From positions 1 to 64,000 of the forward strand of contig CAKMNX010000014.1 of assembly GCA_927910745.1 (NCBI GenBank): a stretch of DNA of 64,000 nt. Reading direction: 5' to 3'. Below, piece after piece: positions 33,734-43,001 of the stretch. The notes beneath the pieces are model-generated. The model had not been told where the DNA came from. It did not search any database and worked only from the letters and a program-made list of their open reading frames with translations. How positions within the stretch are numbered: the first letter of the stretch is position 1; every line of letters begins with the position of its first letter. The position numbers and the translations under genes are program-made. This DNA is from an uncultured Candidatus Saccharibacteria bacterium (GTDB lineage: Bacteria; Patescibacteriota; Saccharimonadia; Saccharimonadales; Saccharimonadaceae).

Positions 33734-35403
33734 GTGGCACATGGAGCAAATCGTCGGCGTGTCCGCTCAGTCGTCGCCAAAGCAAATAGCAAACTAAATA
33801 TTAAGAATGCAGCTGCCCTACTAGCAGGCTCGACGCTGCTATCGAGCGTCTTGGGGATGTATCGCGAGCGGCTCATCAATGGTATGTATTATGACACCTA
33901 CAAAGTGGGTGCTGATGCCTATACCGTAGCCTTTACTATCCCCGACTTCATGTTCTTTGTGCTGGTATCTGGGGCGCTGAGCGTGTCATTTATACCGGTG
34001 TTTAACCAGCGCTTGGCGTCAGGCAACAAGCAGTCGGCATGGGATTTGAGCTCGAGCTTGATCAACTTCTTGGCACTCTCCACCTTAGCGGCAAGTATTT
34101 TGATTATGATCTTTGCCGAGCCGCTTGTGAATGTTGTGGTGGGGCCGGGGCTCAGCGAGTCGGGGCGGAGCCTGGCAGTGAGTATGATGCGCGTGATTGC
34201 GGTCAACCCATTCCTCTTCTCTATCTCTACCGTCATTGCGAGCATGCAGCAGGCAATTGGGCGCTTTACCTTCTATGCGTTGGCACCAACGATCTACAAC
34301 ATTGGTATTATCATTGGTGCAACCTTCTTTACGAACGGTATCAACATCTTTGGCTGGCAGGTGTTTGAGGGTGGCATTATGGGTGTAGCACTGGGCGTGG
34401 TGCTAGGCTCGGTACTACAGCTGATTGTTAGCTCGATTGGTCTGCTGGGTTTAGATTTCGACTATCGCTTTATGATCAAGCGCAAGAACAAGAGCTTTCG
34501 CCAGGTGCTCCGCCTGCTGCGGACGCGCTCACTCGACCAAGGAATTGACTACTTCAATGGCCTCGTGGAGACAAACCTCGCCTCGCGTATGGCTGACGGG
34601 ACGGTCCGAGCCTATCAACAGGCGTCGGCACTGTCGTTGATGCCAGTGAACTTGATCGGCGTGGCGATTAGCAATGCCGCCTTTCCGCAAATGACGGAGC
34701 ACCTGGGGGCAGGGCGCGAGGATCTCTTCCGCAAAGAACTGCAGGTGATGATCCGGGTGATTATTGGTTGGCATTGCCAGTGGCGGTCATTACCTACTTT
34801 GCACGGGGCTATGTGGTGAGCTTTATCCATAACGGGGGTGACCCAGTGATATCCGGTTTTCTTGGGGTGCTAGTTTTGACGATATTTTTCCGCACGATTT
34901 ATCACATTGCAGCCCGTAGCTTCTACGCACAGCAGGATACCAAGACACCACTTTATATCTCATTCTTTGCGATTGGGTTTAACATTATCCTAGCGATTAT
35001 CTTGGTGAATCTCTGGTCGAAGAACCAAAACCCGGGCTATGGCCTAGCTTGGGCGCAGTCTATCACTGCCGTGGTGGAGGTGATTGTCCTCTTCTTCTTC
35101 ATGGGGCGGCGCATGCCGAGGCTGTTTGACCGCAGCTTCATCAACAGCATCTACAAGATGGTTATTGCTGCGGTGCCAACTGGTTTAGCTGCCTACCTGA
35201 GCGTGGTAATGATCCCCTTTGGCACAAACGATAAGAGTTTCTTCCTCGCCTTCCCGAAATTTATTATGATTACAGTTGTGAGCTTTGCGGTTTATATATG
35301 GTTCAGCCGGCGACTAAGGCTTAAAGAGGCCGAGCCAGTGCTTAATCGGTTGCGGCAGATCTTCTTTGGACGGATTAACCTTGGCTGGAACTGGAAACGC
35401 TAG
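33734..35403 (+). CDS. murJ: Lipid II flippase MurJ/MviN (one frameshift near 34766)
   Basis: This MOP-superfamily exporter of lipid II has about 13-14 membrane helices. The start region reads AALLAGSTLLSSVLGMYRERL, then PDFMFFVLVSGALSVSFIPVF, the conserved early helices; later SLDQGIDYFNGLVETNLASRM and QQDTKTPLYISFFAIGFNIILA are MviN hallmarks. The frame breaks at the GG of 34766-34767: one more G restores VMIRVIIGLALPVAVITYFA. Total about 556 aa. The GTG start has AGGAGG 7 nt upstream and follows ftsH closely. It is paired in function with murC and murT-gatD elsewhere in the window. Confidence 0.92.
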
Positions 35404-35406
35404 CGT

Positions 35407-36357
35407 ATGGAACATATCCGTAATTTCTGCATCATCGCCCATATCGACCACGGCAAGAGTACCTTGGCCGACCGCATGATGGAGCTGACGGGCACCGTTA
35501 CTAAGCGGGATATGAAGCAGCAGTTGCTGGATAGTATGGATCTGGAGCGCGAGAAGGGAATTACCATTAAGCTCGCCCCGGTGCGGATGAAGTATGAGTA
35601 TAAATCGGAAGCAAGTAGCATATCACCTGTTGATTCAATTGACGGGGGCGGAAACACCGCGCCCCAACCTGGCGCCTACGACCTCAACTTGATTGACACC
35701 CCCGGCCACGTGGATTTTAGCTACGAAGTATCGCGCAGCTTGCAGGCCTGCGAAGGCGCGGTGCTGGTGGTGGATGCTAGCCAGGGGATCCAGGCGCAGA
35801 CGCTGGCCAATGTGTATCTGGCGATGGAGCAGGACCTCACGATCATTCCGGTGCTCAACAAGGTTGACCTGCCAGCAGCCGATGTGCCGCGCGTTTCCAA
35901 GCAGGTGATTAATCTACTCGGCTGCGACGAGAGCGATATTATTCATATTTCGGCTAAGACTGGGCAGAATGTACCGCAGGTGCTGCGGGCTATCGTCGAG
36001 CGTATCCCGGCACCAGTGTCGCCACTAGCGGTGCAGGCTGAGAGCATGGCCGCGCAGGGGGGCGATAGGCCAGCCGTACCAACTCGCGCCCTGATTTTTG
36101 ATAGCTACTATGACGACTACCGTGGAGTGATTCTTTATGTGCGAGTGGTAGATGGCACGATACCGAAAGGTGCGGACATCACCATGATGGCCACCGGCGC
36201 CCGCGGCCTTGCCCTGGAGGTAGGGCACCTGAGCCCAACCATGCAGCCCGACCCACTGCTTGGCACCGGCGAAATCGGCTACATCGTCACTAACCTCAAG
36301 ACCACGCGTGAGGCGCGGGTGGGGGATACGGTGACACTCAAGAAATACTTCGAGTAG
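35407..36357 (+). CDS. lepA: Elongation factor 4 (LepA), N-terminal half: GTPase domain and domain II
   Basis: This 316-aa piece holds the complete G domain (G1 AHIDHGKS, G2 region EREKGITIKLAP, G3 DTPGHVDF, G4 NKVDLP, G5 SAKTGQN) and the beta-barrel domain II. It ends at GDTVTLKKYFE and a stop. In intact LepA this point leads straight into the PLPGYKEVKPxVYAG segment, which here begins the separate gene at 40738. An extra stretch of about 22 residues (KSEASSISPVDSIDGGG...) lies just before G3, where the family has only a short loop. The ATG is 3 nt after the murJ stop with no Shine-Dalgarno, so translation may couple to murJ. Confidence 0.93.
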   Translation: MEHIRNFCIIAHIDHGKSTLADRMMELTGTVTKRDMKQQLLDSMDLEREKGITIKLAPVRMKYEYKSEASSISPVDSIDGGGNTAPQPGAYDLNLIDTPGHVDFSYEVSRSLQACEGAVLVVDASQGIQAQTLANVYLAMEQDLTIIPVLNKVDLPAADVPRVSKQVINLLGCDESDIIHISAKTGQNVPQVLRAIVERIPAPVSPLAVQAESMAAQGGDRPAVPTRALIFDSYYDDYRGVILYVRVVDGTIPKGADITMMATGARGLALEVGHLSPTMQPDPLLGTGEIGYIVTNLKTTREARVGDTVTLKKYFE

Positions 36358-36384
36358 TTATAACATAGTGATATAGTTTATCGT

Positions 36385-37002
36385 ATGATAGCTGTGATAA
36401 AAAAGTACGACACATTCATCGCTATCTTGCTTGCTGGCCTGATTATGCTATTCATCGCCGCGGCATTTACTGTTCCGAGTTTTTGGGATTGGCTGTGGCA
36501 GCGGCACCATAATCAGCTGAGCTGGTATATCCGTCCGTTATTCTTGATACCATTTTGTTGGTTCGCGTATCGGCGGAGCTGGGCAGGGATAATGATGGTG
36601 ATATTACTCACCTTGACCAGCATGGGGTGGTTTGCTGCGCCCAGTGAAACGAATTTACAGGTGCAACAGTTTTTGCAAGTTGAGCAGCAGTACCTACAGG
36701 GTGAATGGACATTTGGTAAGATTTTTCTCACATTGCTTATACCACTATCCTTTAGTGCTTTAGCAGCGGCATTGTGGTGGCGAAATATCTGGCTAGGTGT
36801 GGCAGTCATGGCGTTCATGGCTGCCGGTAAATTACTATGGAGTATAACTTTTTCTGGTGAAGCTGGTCTGGTGGTGATTGCCCCTGCGACAATTGGATTT
36901 GTTCTATGTAGTGGCTGTTTGTGGTTGGCTATGATGTTGTCTCGTCGTCGTATCCCTAGGGTTAAGAAAATGAATTTTATTAAGGAGAGGTCAAATAGGT
37001 AA
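36385..37002 (+). CDS. Polytopic membrane protein, unknown (first gene between the lepA halves)
   Basis: This 205-aa protein has about five to six hydrophobic helices (FIAILLAGLIMLFIAAAF; WAGIMMVILLTLTSMGW; FLTLLIPLSFSALAAALW; GVAVMAFMAAGKLLW; GFVLCSGCLWLAMML) and a basic tail (RRRIPRVKK). No family is recognised. It has its own leaderless promoter (TATAGT 36372-36377, 7 nt), independent of lepA. It appears richer in A+T than the lepA halves. Confidence 0.6.
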   Translation: MIAVIKKYDTFIAILLAGLIMLFIAAAFTVPSFWDWLWQRHHNQLSWYIRPLFLIPFCWFAYRRSWAGIMMVILLTLTSMGWFAAPSETNLQVQQFLQVEQQYLQGEWTFGKIFLTLLIPLSFSALAAALWWRNIWLGVAVMAFMAAGKLLWSITFSGEAGLVVIAPATIGFVLCSGCLWLAMMLSRRRIPRVKKMNFIKERSNR

Positions 37003-37027
37003 AGCTATTATCCATATTTTGCCAACC

Positions 37028-37606
37028 ATGCCATCACACCAACTGCAAAAATGGCGCACCCAGTCATCACAAATACTCTTCGATCATCCCCGGCTCACCG
37101 TCGCAGAAGATACAGTAGAGCTGCCAAATGGAAAGATAATCCAATATATCCATTATCCCTACCACGGGCATGGTGGGGTAATCGTAGTGTGTCGCCGAGG
37201 TGACAATATCTTGGTGCAGCAAGAGTATTCGTACCCGGTGGATGAGGTGTTGTATCAGTTCCCGGGCGGGAAGATCGAAGCAGGTGAGGATGTGTGCGCG
37301 GCGGCGCAGCGAGAGCTGGCCGAGGAGTCGGGTATTGCTATGACAGGTGTGCGAGCGTGTGGCTGGCTCTATGTCGACAATCGTCGCACCAGTGCGAAGC
37401 TCCATGTGGTTTACGGCGAATATGCTGGGACAAACCACCAACATCGGCCGGATGACACCGAGCAAATCATTTCGGAGTGGCTGCCGATTGCCACCATCCA
37501 CCGCATGGTCGCTACTGGTGTAATCACCAACTACGCCATGCTCGCTGCCTGGGCTTTGCTCGCCAGCACCCTCCAGCAAGTAGGAGACTCTCGTGCGAAC
37601 GAGTAG
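37028..37606 (+). CDS. Nudix hydrolase, ADP-ribose pyrophosphatase-like
   Basis: This 192-aa protein has a complete Nudix box GGKIEAGEDVCAAAQRELAEESG (G-x5-E-x7-REUxEExGU satisfied). It is preceded by LVQQEYSYPVDEVLYQFP and followed by YVDNRRTSAKLHVVYGEY, the layout of the ADP-sugar pyrophosphatase group. Substrate preference cannot be read with certainty. The ATG 37028 start is preferred to an in-frame TTG nine bases up. The next gene overlaps its end by 14 nt. Confidence 0.85.
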   Translation: MPSHQLQKWRTQSSQILFDHPRLTVAEDTVELPNGKIIQYIHYPYHGHGGVIVVCRRGDNILVQQEYSYPVDEVLYQFPGGKIEAGEDVCAAAQRELAEESGIAMTGVRACGWLYVDNRRTSAKLHVVYGEYAGTNHQHRPDDTEQIISEWLPIATIHRMVATGVITNYAMLAAWALLASTLQQVGDSRANE

Positions 37607-38434
37607 TGTGGAATTACCATCGGCCAGTGAACTGCGCACAATGATACACCAAGAATCGCCACGGTTAGCTCGGCACCAGGATTATCTTGACGCACGGCCG
37701 TGGTTGTTTGCAGAGCTGAAACGGATTGCACATAACGCTGGTATCGATACAGCTGTTTTTGATCATTATACAATGTACGATTTTGATGATACTATATCGA
37801 AGCTTCATCGGTTCACAGTGCAACTTGCTGATTACTTGGCTCAACATGCTCATCATAGCGAAGCTGCTACACTCTACGAGGTGCTCGCAAGGGTAACCCA
37901 CCAAGGCCGTCGGATGTCATACTGGTGTTTGGCTCGGCAGAGAATTGGCGAATTGCTACTGCAGTGGAGTTGTATCATGCTGGTGTTGCTCCCAAAATAA
38001 TGATTGCTGGTGCTTCGCCGCGCTGGGCAGTTGCCTACGGTAAAGATACTCCTGTAGCCGAAGCTTGGCGCATGGCGGAGTATGCTCTAACTCATGGTGT
38101 CCCGGCAAGGGATATCATCATCGAAGATCAATCAATATCCATCCCAGACAATGTGAAGCGCAGTATTGACTGCTGGGAAGCGATGCTGTGGTGCCCACGA
38201 CGTATTACACTGGTGACGAGTGAATTTAATGTTCGCCGTGCAGAGATGAATATGTATAAGTTTGCGCCATGGCCAGTAGAGATCTTTACCGCAAGCCCTG
38301 AGCCAAGCCCAGCCTTAAGAGTGGACACATGGATAGCAACCGACCGTGGCCGCCGCCTCATCCTCAACGAATATGCTAAAATTATAATAGAAAGTACCAT
38401 TGATCATCTGCTGGCGGCAGAGAAGGGAGTGTGA
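37593..38434 (+). CDS. DUF218 (YdcF/SanA-like) protein, one frameshift near 37907
   Basis: The C-terminal half is a DUF218-type alpha/beta domain: VILVFGSAENWRIATAVELYHAG, IMIAGASPRWAVAYG, and a later VTSEFNVRRAEM (the family's SxxxHxxRA region, here with Asn). The N-terminal half is helical and lies in another frame; one missing base near GGCC 37906-37909 joins them. A GTG start at 37593 overlaps the Nudix gene, indicating coupling. Proteins of this fold act near the envelope, but this one has no membrane helix. Function unknown. Confidence 0.65.
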
Positions 38435-38436
38435 AT

Positions 38437-38940
38437 ATGGGGTACGTTGGCTCGTATGTGTGGCAGTTGCGCCAGAAGGTTGGGGATAAGAAATTACTCA
38501 CGACAACTGTTGATGTCTTGCCTGTTGATGAAGCAGGGCGCGTCAAACTCATCTACGCTAAAGCCTTTGATCGCTGGAGTACAGTGGGCGGTCATGTCGA
38601 GGAAGGCGATAGTTATGCCAGCGCGGCACTACATGAGCTGCATGAAGAAGCAGGAATCACTGCGCACGCCAGCGACCTTGAGCTCTTTGCAACGCAGTCT
38701 GGACCAGGGCGGGTGTATCATTATCCTGATGGTGACACACAAGCCTTTACTGTAGTGTTTTGCCTCAAGCAATGGCAAAGCGAGGCATCGCACACTGATA
38801 CTGAGGAAGTAGCGACAGGCCAGTGGTTCTCGCTAGACGAAGCATTGCAGCTCAATACGAATGACGCCACACGCCAAATTCTCACTGCCTACCAGAGGTA
38901 TAACGAGACGGGCGTGGTGCAGATGATAGAGGAACGGTAA
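38437..38940 (+). CDS. Nudix hydrolase
   Basis: This 167-aa protein has the Nudix box GGHVEEGDSYASAALHELHEEAG, where His replaces the Arg of REUxEE but the three catalytic Glu remain. Upstream is RVKLIYAKAFDRWSTVG and downstream a TEEVATGQWFSLDEAL strand-helix, typical of the fold. GAAGGGAG lies about 7 nt before ATG 38437; a GTG at 38431 overlapping the previous stop is an alternative. It belongs to the tight run of genes between the lepA halves. Confidence 0.8.
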   Translation: MGYVGSYVWQLRQKVGDKKLLTTTVDVLPVDEAGRVKLIYAKAFDRWSTVGGHVEEGDSYASAALHELHEEAGITAHASDLELFATQSGPGRVYHYPDGDTQAFTVVFCLKQWQSEASHTDTEEVATGQWFSLDEALQLNTNDATRQILTAYQRYNETGVVQMIEER

Positions 38941-38964
38941 TACTCTACCTAATAGAGGATCGGT

Positions 38965-39576
38965 ATGACGCAAGAAAGATTCCTGACAGAAAAGAACATA
39001 GCACATAACAGTGAAGGTGAAGCAAAGGCGGGCTGGCACACAGCTTTTGCAGGCATGATGTTTGATGTCCAACATAATGACAAGGGCTGGGAAAGAGTGG
39101 TGCGAGCGCCAGGCGTGCGTATTATACTTGATGATCAAAACAGTGGTAAAATCTTGCTCACCCGCGAATTCCGTCATGAGCTGGATGGATATGATTATCG
39201 CCTGCCAGGGGGTAAGGTATTTGATTCGCGTGCCGGTTACCAAGCTGCTCGCGCCCAACATATTGATATAATTCAAGCCGCGACGACGAAGGCTGTGCAT
39301 GAGGTGCAAGAAGAAGCGGGTTACACGATTGTCGACCCGCAGCTTATTCACACCTCGACACTTGGTGCGACGGTGAAGTGGGATTTATATACATTTGTTG
39401 CAACGAATTTTATAAAAAGTGATGATGGGCAGCAACTTGAGGATGACGAAGTGATTCAGACAGACTTGTGGTTTTCGTATGATGAGGTGTACGAAATGGC
39501 CTTGAAAGGTGACATGCACGAGGATAGAATCGCGATGGTATTATTACGGTATCTAACAGATAAAAAGAATGAATAA
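38965..39576 (+). CDS. Nudix hydrolase with an insertion inside the Nudix box
   Basis: This 203-aa protein has a recognisable fold (VRIILDDQNSGKILLTREFRH ... YDYRLPGGKVFDS). The Nudix box is split by about 16 extra residues: GGKVFDSRAGYQAARAQHID, then AATTKAVHEVQEEAG. The EVQEEAG helix keeps its acids, but the box's usual spacing is lost and Arg is replaced by His, so activity is uncertain. AGAGGA lies 6 nt before the ATG. It is the third Nudix protein in this stretch and not closely similar to the other two. Confidence 0.7.
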   Translation: MTQERFLTEKNIAHNSEGEAKAGWHTAFAGMMFDVQHNDKGWERVVRAPGVRIILDDQNSGKILLTREFRHELDGYDYRLPGGKVFDSRAGYQAARAQHIDIIQAATTKAVHEVQEEAGYTIVDPQLIHTSTLGATVKWDLYTFVATNFIKSDDGQQLEDDEVIQTDLWFSYDEVYEMALKGDMHEDRIAMVLLRYLTDKKNE

Positions 39577-39609
39577 CGAGAAAGATAATATTTAACAGAG
39601 GAAGCCACA

Positions 39610-40176
39610 ATGAGCAAATTCGACGCCATGGCACCAGAAGAAATTGGCCAGCTCTTTCCTATAGAGGTGGTACCATATGATGAACGGTGGCAACAGTTAT
39701 TCATGGCTGAGGCAGCGCGGGTAAGTGGTACGCTGGGTGATGAGGTGTGTGCCATCGAGCATATTGGTAGCACAGCGGTGCCGGGATTGGCAGCCAAACC
39801 AATCATAGATAGCCTACTCCTTGTGAGCAAGCTTGATAGTAGAGCGAAACAGCGGCTGATAGAGAAGCTTCGCCCGCTTGGCTACGAAAATATGACTAAT
39901 GCTGAGACGGAACTGACAATGGAGTTTGGCAAAGGATATGACGTAGATAATCCGCTGCAACAGAAGTACCATCTCCATGTCGAGCAGGCAGAGGCGATGC
40001 CGTCGCCAAGGATTATCTTTCGTGATCGCCTGCGGAATAGCCGCGTCTTGCGCGAGAAGTATACCAAACTCAAACATGAGCTGGTGCAGCAGTATCGACA
40101 CAACAGAGAGGCATATACAGCGGGTAAGGCGGCCTTTGTGCGAAAGGTATCGTCCAATTCATTTCCTTCAACTTAA
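39610..40176 (+). CDS. GrpB / UPF0157 family protein
   Basis: This 188-aa nucleotidyltransferase-like protein has the family signature IEHIGSTAVPGLAAKPIIDSLL (the GSTAVxGxxxKPxID strand) and YHLHVEQ, followed by a long basic helix region (FRDRLRNSRVLREKYTKLKHEL). GrpB-type domains are predicted nucleotidyltransferases, some linked to CoaE or stress, without a settled substrate. ACAGAGGAAG precedes the ATG as Shine-Dalgarno. It is last of the run of enzyme genes inside the lepA interval. Confidence 0.85.
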   Translation: MSKFDAMAPEEIGQLFPIEVVPYDERWQQLFMAEAARVSGTLGDEVCAIEHIGSTAVPGLAAKPIIDSLLLVSKLDSRAKQRLIEKLRPLGYENMTNAETELTMEFGKGYDVDNPLQQKYHLHVEQAEAMPSPRIIFRDRLRNSRVLREKYTKLKHELVQQYRHNREAYTAGKAAFVRKVSSNSFPST

Positions 40177-40242
40177 AAAGCGACTAAATGTTAGGTGCGA
40201 AGTAGGGAAGTACCATTGACATTTATAAACAATAGTTATATC

Positions 40243-40669
40243 ATGAGATTCATTAATAAGCTATTTATGGAGTATCGTGCTGTGAAAGAAAAGCGTAGTC
40301 TTTTAAAAAAATATAAGTGCTTCTTGGGATATTATCAGTCTTGGTGGGAATGTTCTTAAGTTCAGGGGGGGGGTAGATCAAAGGGATGCGCAGCTTGGTA
40401 AATTGTCGGCTGAGCTAGCTGCGAAGGTAGAAACCGGTGATATGGATCCTGTTATTGCCGAGGATGAGATGAGTAGAGCAGCTCGTCCACAGTCAGCCCA
40501 GGAAGCAATGCTTACAGATCCCAATGCTGAAAAGGCTAGCATACGCCTTAGTCGTCTTGCTGAGGGCGGCCACGTTGACCCTGTAGTAGCAGAGGACCTT
40601 CTTAATTCTGGTTTTCATCGCTATACCACAGAAAAGACTTTAGAGCATATAAAACGCAAGACACCCTAG
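40243..40669 (+). CDS. Unknown two-repeat protein, frameshift in an A7 run
   Basis: The C-terminal 90 residues contain two related units, VETGDMDPVIAEDEM and AEGGHVDPVVAEDLL, each followed by a polar helix. The N-terminal part begins at ATG 40243 (or 40267) in another frame; removing one A from the run at 40305-40311 makes it continuous (KRSLLKNISASWDIISLGG). A run of nine G at about 40365-40373 is also error-prone. About 141 aa in total. No family is recognised; the DPVxAED repeats are the only feature. It is the last gene before lepA resumes. Confidence 0.45.
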
Positions 40670-40718
40670 ATAGAAGTATGTAAGTTGCAAGCTATGTATC
40701 TCCGTCGTGCCATCAAGG

Positions 40719-40727
40719 TGCTATAAT
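40719..40727 (+). promoter_or_regulatory. Extended -10 promoter of the lepA C-terminal half
   Basis: TGC-TATAAT (40719-40727) lies 10 nt before ATG 40738. No -35 is clear; the TG extension can replace it. It gives the C-terminal half its own near-leaderless transcript, independent of the N-terminal half. Confidence 0.7.
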
Positions 40728-40737
40728 ATAGCTTAAT

Positions 40738-41697
40738 ATGTCGTTAATAACCGTCCAGCCTCTCCCTGGCTACAAAGAAGTCAAGCCCTTCGTCTACGCA
40801 GGGTTTTTCCCAGTGTCTAATGAAGATTACAATGACCTCAAGGAGGCGATTGAGCGACTGAGCCTGAGTGATAGTGCGCTGCAGTTCGAGCCAGAGAATT
40901 CGCCGGTGCTAGGTTATGGTGTGCGGATTGGTTTCCTTGGCCTCTTGCATATGGATATCATTCGTGAGCGGCTCGAGCGTGAGTACAATTTGGACCTCAT
41001 CGTCACCAACCCAAGTACCGACTACCAAGTCAGCCTAACCAACGGTGATGAGCTAGATATCAAGTCTGCCAGCGAATTGCCTGACCCGGCCCAGATCAAG
41101 GAGATTCGCGAACCGTGGATTGATGGTGAGATCGTTGTGCCCCAAGATTACATCGGCGCAGTGATCCAGCTCATCGTCAGTAAACGTGGCCGGCAAAAGA
41201 ACCTCAGTTACATCGACGAGCGTGCCCTCATCTCCTTTGCGGCACCACTGGCAAATCTCCTGACGGATTTTTATGACCAACTCAAGTCAGTCACCAGTGG
41301 CTATGGGTCGTTTAATTATGAACTGCGAGGCTACCAAGCAGAGGATTTAGTGCGCGTGGATTTCTACGTGGCGGGCGAGATGGTCGATGCGCTGAGTGTG
41401 ATGTGCCACCGCTCGGAGTCGCAACGGCTGGGGCGCGAGGTGGTGAAGAAGCTCAAGGATGTCGTGCCGCGCCAGAGCTTTGAGGTAGCACTGCAGGCGG
41501 CGATTGGTGGGAAGTTTATTGCTCGCGAAAATATTGGTGCCTACCGCAAAGATGTGACGGGCTATCTGTATGGCGGCGATGTGAGCCGCAAAAAGAAGCT
41601 CCTCGCCAAGCAAGCTCGCGGCAAGAAGCGCATGAAACGCTTTGGTAAAGTCGATATTCCCAGCGAAGCCTTTACGGTAATGCTCAAGCGAGATTAG
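40738..41697 (+). CDS. lepA: Elongation factor 4 (LepA), C-terminal half: domains III, V and the LepA-specific CTD
   Basis: This 319-aa piece begins MSLITVQPLPGYKEVKPFVYAGFFPV, the exact continuation of the half at 35407. It has the domain III motif GFLGLLHMDIIRERLEREY, domain V features (DYIGAVIQLIVSKRGRQKN), the LepA-CTD (LRGYQAEDLVRVDFYVAGEMVDALS) and the basic end AKQARGKKRMKRFGKVDIP. It has no frameshift or missing motif. Six residues (MSLITV) seem newly added. The two halves sum to a full-length protein plus the G-domain insert, so they could assemble in trans as a split factor. Confidence 0.93.
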   Translation: MSLITVQPLPGYKEVKPFVYAGFFPVSNEDYNDLKEAIERLSLSDSALQFEPENSPVLGYGVRIGFLGLLHMDIIRERLEREYNLDLIVTNPSTDYQVSLTNGDELDIKSASELPDPAQIKEIREPWIDGEIVVPQDYIGAVIQLIVSKRGRQKNLSYIDERALISFAAPLANLLTDFYDQLKSVTSGYGSFNYELRGYQAEDLVRVDFYVAGEMVDALSVMCHRSESQRLGREVVKKLKDVVPRQSFEVALQAAIGGKFIARENIGAYRKDVTGYLYGGDVSRKKKLLAKQARGKKRMKRFGKVDIPSEAFTVMLKRD

Positions 41698-41709
41698 CAA
41701 CTAACAGGA

Positions 41710-42213
41710 GTGGTGTTACGAGTGCAGATACGTTATGATCGATTGGTGGCCGATATAGACAGAGCACTCGTGTATGACAATGTGCCACCTGCAGAGAGAG
41801 AGAGCGATTATCGGTATTGGCGAGCGGTGAGCTTAGCGCGGCTTGCGCTAGAATTGAGCAATGGCAACGATGCGCTTACTTTTGATGGCATGCCAGTGCA
41901 TTTTACTCGTCACTATGCAGATGCACGACGCACAGCACAGTCAATTGCCCGTGGCCGGTGGACATACCAAACGCGCGGTAGAGAAGAGGAGATTGCAGCA
42001 ATGATTCATCATGAGTTTCGACCTGAGCAGCAGCTCCAACCAGCATTGATTATTGCGCACAGGCAATATCACGCTGTAACGAAACCAGATCATATGGGGA
42101 TGCCTGATTGTGTGCGTATCGGAGGACATATGACAGATATCGATCAGTACTCCCAAGAGTTTCTGGAAGACTACTTTCAGATAGATTTAAACAATATCAA
42201 GAATAATAGCTAG
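41710..42213 (+). CDS. Hypothetical protein
   Basis: A protein of up to 167 aa. The start is uncertain among GTG 41710, 41713 and 41722, behind an ACAGGAG Shine-Dalgarno at 41703-41709. It is mostly helical at the N-terminus (RLVADIDRALVYDN ... YRYWRAVSLARLALEL), with HFTRHYADARRTAQSIARGRW, EEEIAAMIHHEF and an acidic end (FLEDYFQIDL). I recognise no family. It follows lepA's second half closely. Confidence 0.55.
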   Translation: MVLRVQIRYDRLVADIDRALVYDNVPPAERESDYRYWRAVSLARLALELSNGNDALTFDGMPVHFTRHYADARRTAQSIARGRWTYQTRGREEEIAAMIHHEFRPEQQLQPALIIAHRQYHAVTKPDHMGMPDCVRIGGHMTDIDQYSQEFLEDYFQIDLNNIKNNS

Positions 42214-42269
42214 CTTCTTACGCCACGGGTGAGAAACCACTCTCTACGATGTGCTATCATAAATATGAT

Positions 42270-43001
42270 ATGACTATGACGAATCTTCAATCACTTATCG
42301 AACAGTATCAGCCAACCGAGGCAGTGCGCCAGCTTGTATGCGACACAAGGATAGTGCTGCTCGTTGGCATCTCTGGGGCGGGCAAGGATACGACGAAGCA
42401 GCGGTTGCTCGCGAGCACCGAGTTTGCCGATATCGTCTCGTACACCACCCGTCAGCCTCGCCAAAATAAAGGTGTGTGGGAGCAAAAGGGGGTCGACTAT
42501 CATTATATCGATGAAGCAACTGCTGCAGAGCTGTTGCAGAGCCGTGCCTTTGTCGAGGCGAAGTTTGTCCATGGAACGCTCTATGGTACAGGGGTCAGGC
42601 AGATTCAAGATATTCGCGATGCAGGTAAGATTGCGGTGACGGATATTGATGTGCAGGGTGTTGATGAGTATAAGAAGCTTTCTCCAGGTGTGGTCGCGAT
42701 ATTTCTCTTGCCACCGAACTTCCAAGAGTGGCGCCGCCGCCTCAGTGTGCGCTATACCTCGCAGGCGGAGTTTGATCGTGAGTGGCCTAAGCGCTATACC
42801 AGTGCAATCCGCGAAATCACTCACGCACTCGAAGTCCCATACTACCACTTCGTCATCAACGATGATATCGACGAGACGGCGCGCATTGTGCGGGCAATTG
42901 CCTCCAAGCCAGATGTGTATAATCGCAAGGACGACGAAGCTCGCTTGGCGGCGCGAGATTTGCTCGATAGCCTCTTGCGCGAGCACCCGGAGCATGTATG
43001 A
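42270..43001 (+). CDS. Guanylate kinase-like P-loop enzyme
   Basis: This 243-aa protein has the P-loop LLVGISGAGKDTTKQRLL, the guanylate kinase GMP-binding motif SYTTRQPRQNKGV, GVDYHYIDE (usually GxDYxF) and VEAKFVHGTLYGT, ITDIDVQG-type GKIAVTDIDVQGVDEYK, all in the Gmk order. It is longer than typical Gmk (about 205 aa), with an N-terminal extension and a C-terminal helix. GMP phosphorylation is the likely role. -10 TATCAT (42255-42260, with TGC) is 9 nt before the ATG. The next gene overlaps by 4 nt. Confidence 0.78.
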   Translation: MTMTNLQSLIEQYQPTEAVRQLVCDTRIVLLVGISGAGKDTTKQRLLASTEFADIVSYTTRQPRQNKGVWEQKGVDYHYIDEATAAELLQSRAFVEAKFVHGTLYGTGVRQIQDIRDAGKIAVTDIDVQGVDEYKKLSPGVVAIFLLPPNFQEWRRRLSVRYTSQAEFDREWPKRYTSAIREITHALEVPYYHFVINDDIDETARIVRAIASKPDVYNRKDDEARLAARDLLDSLLREHPEHV

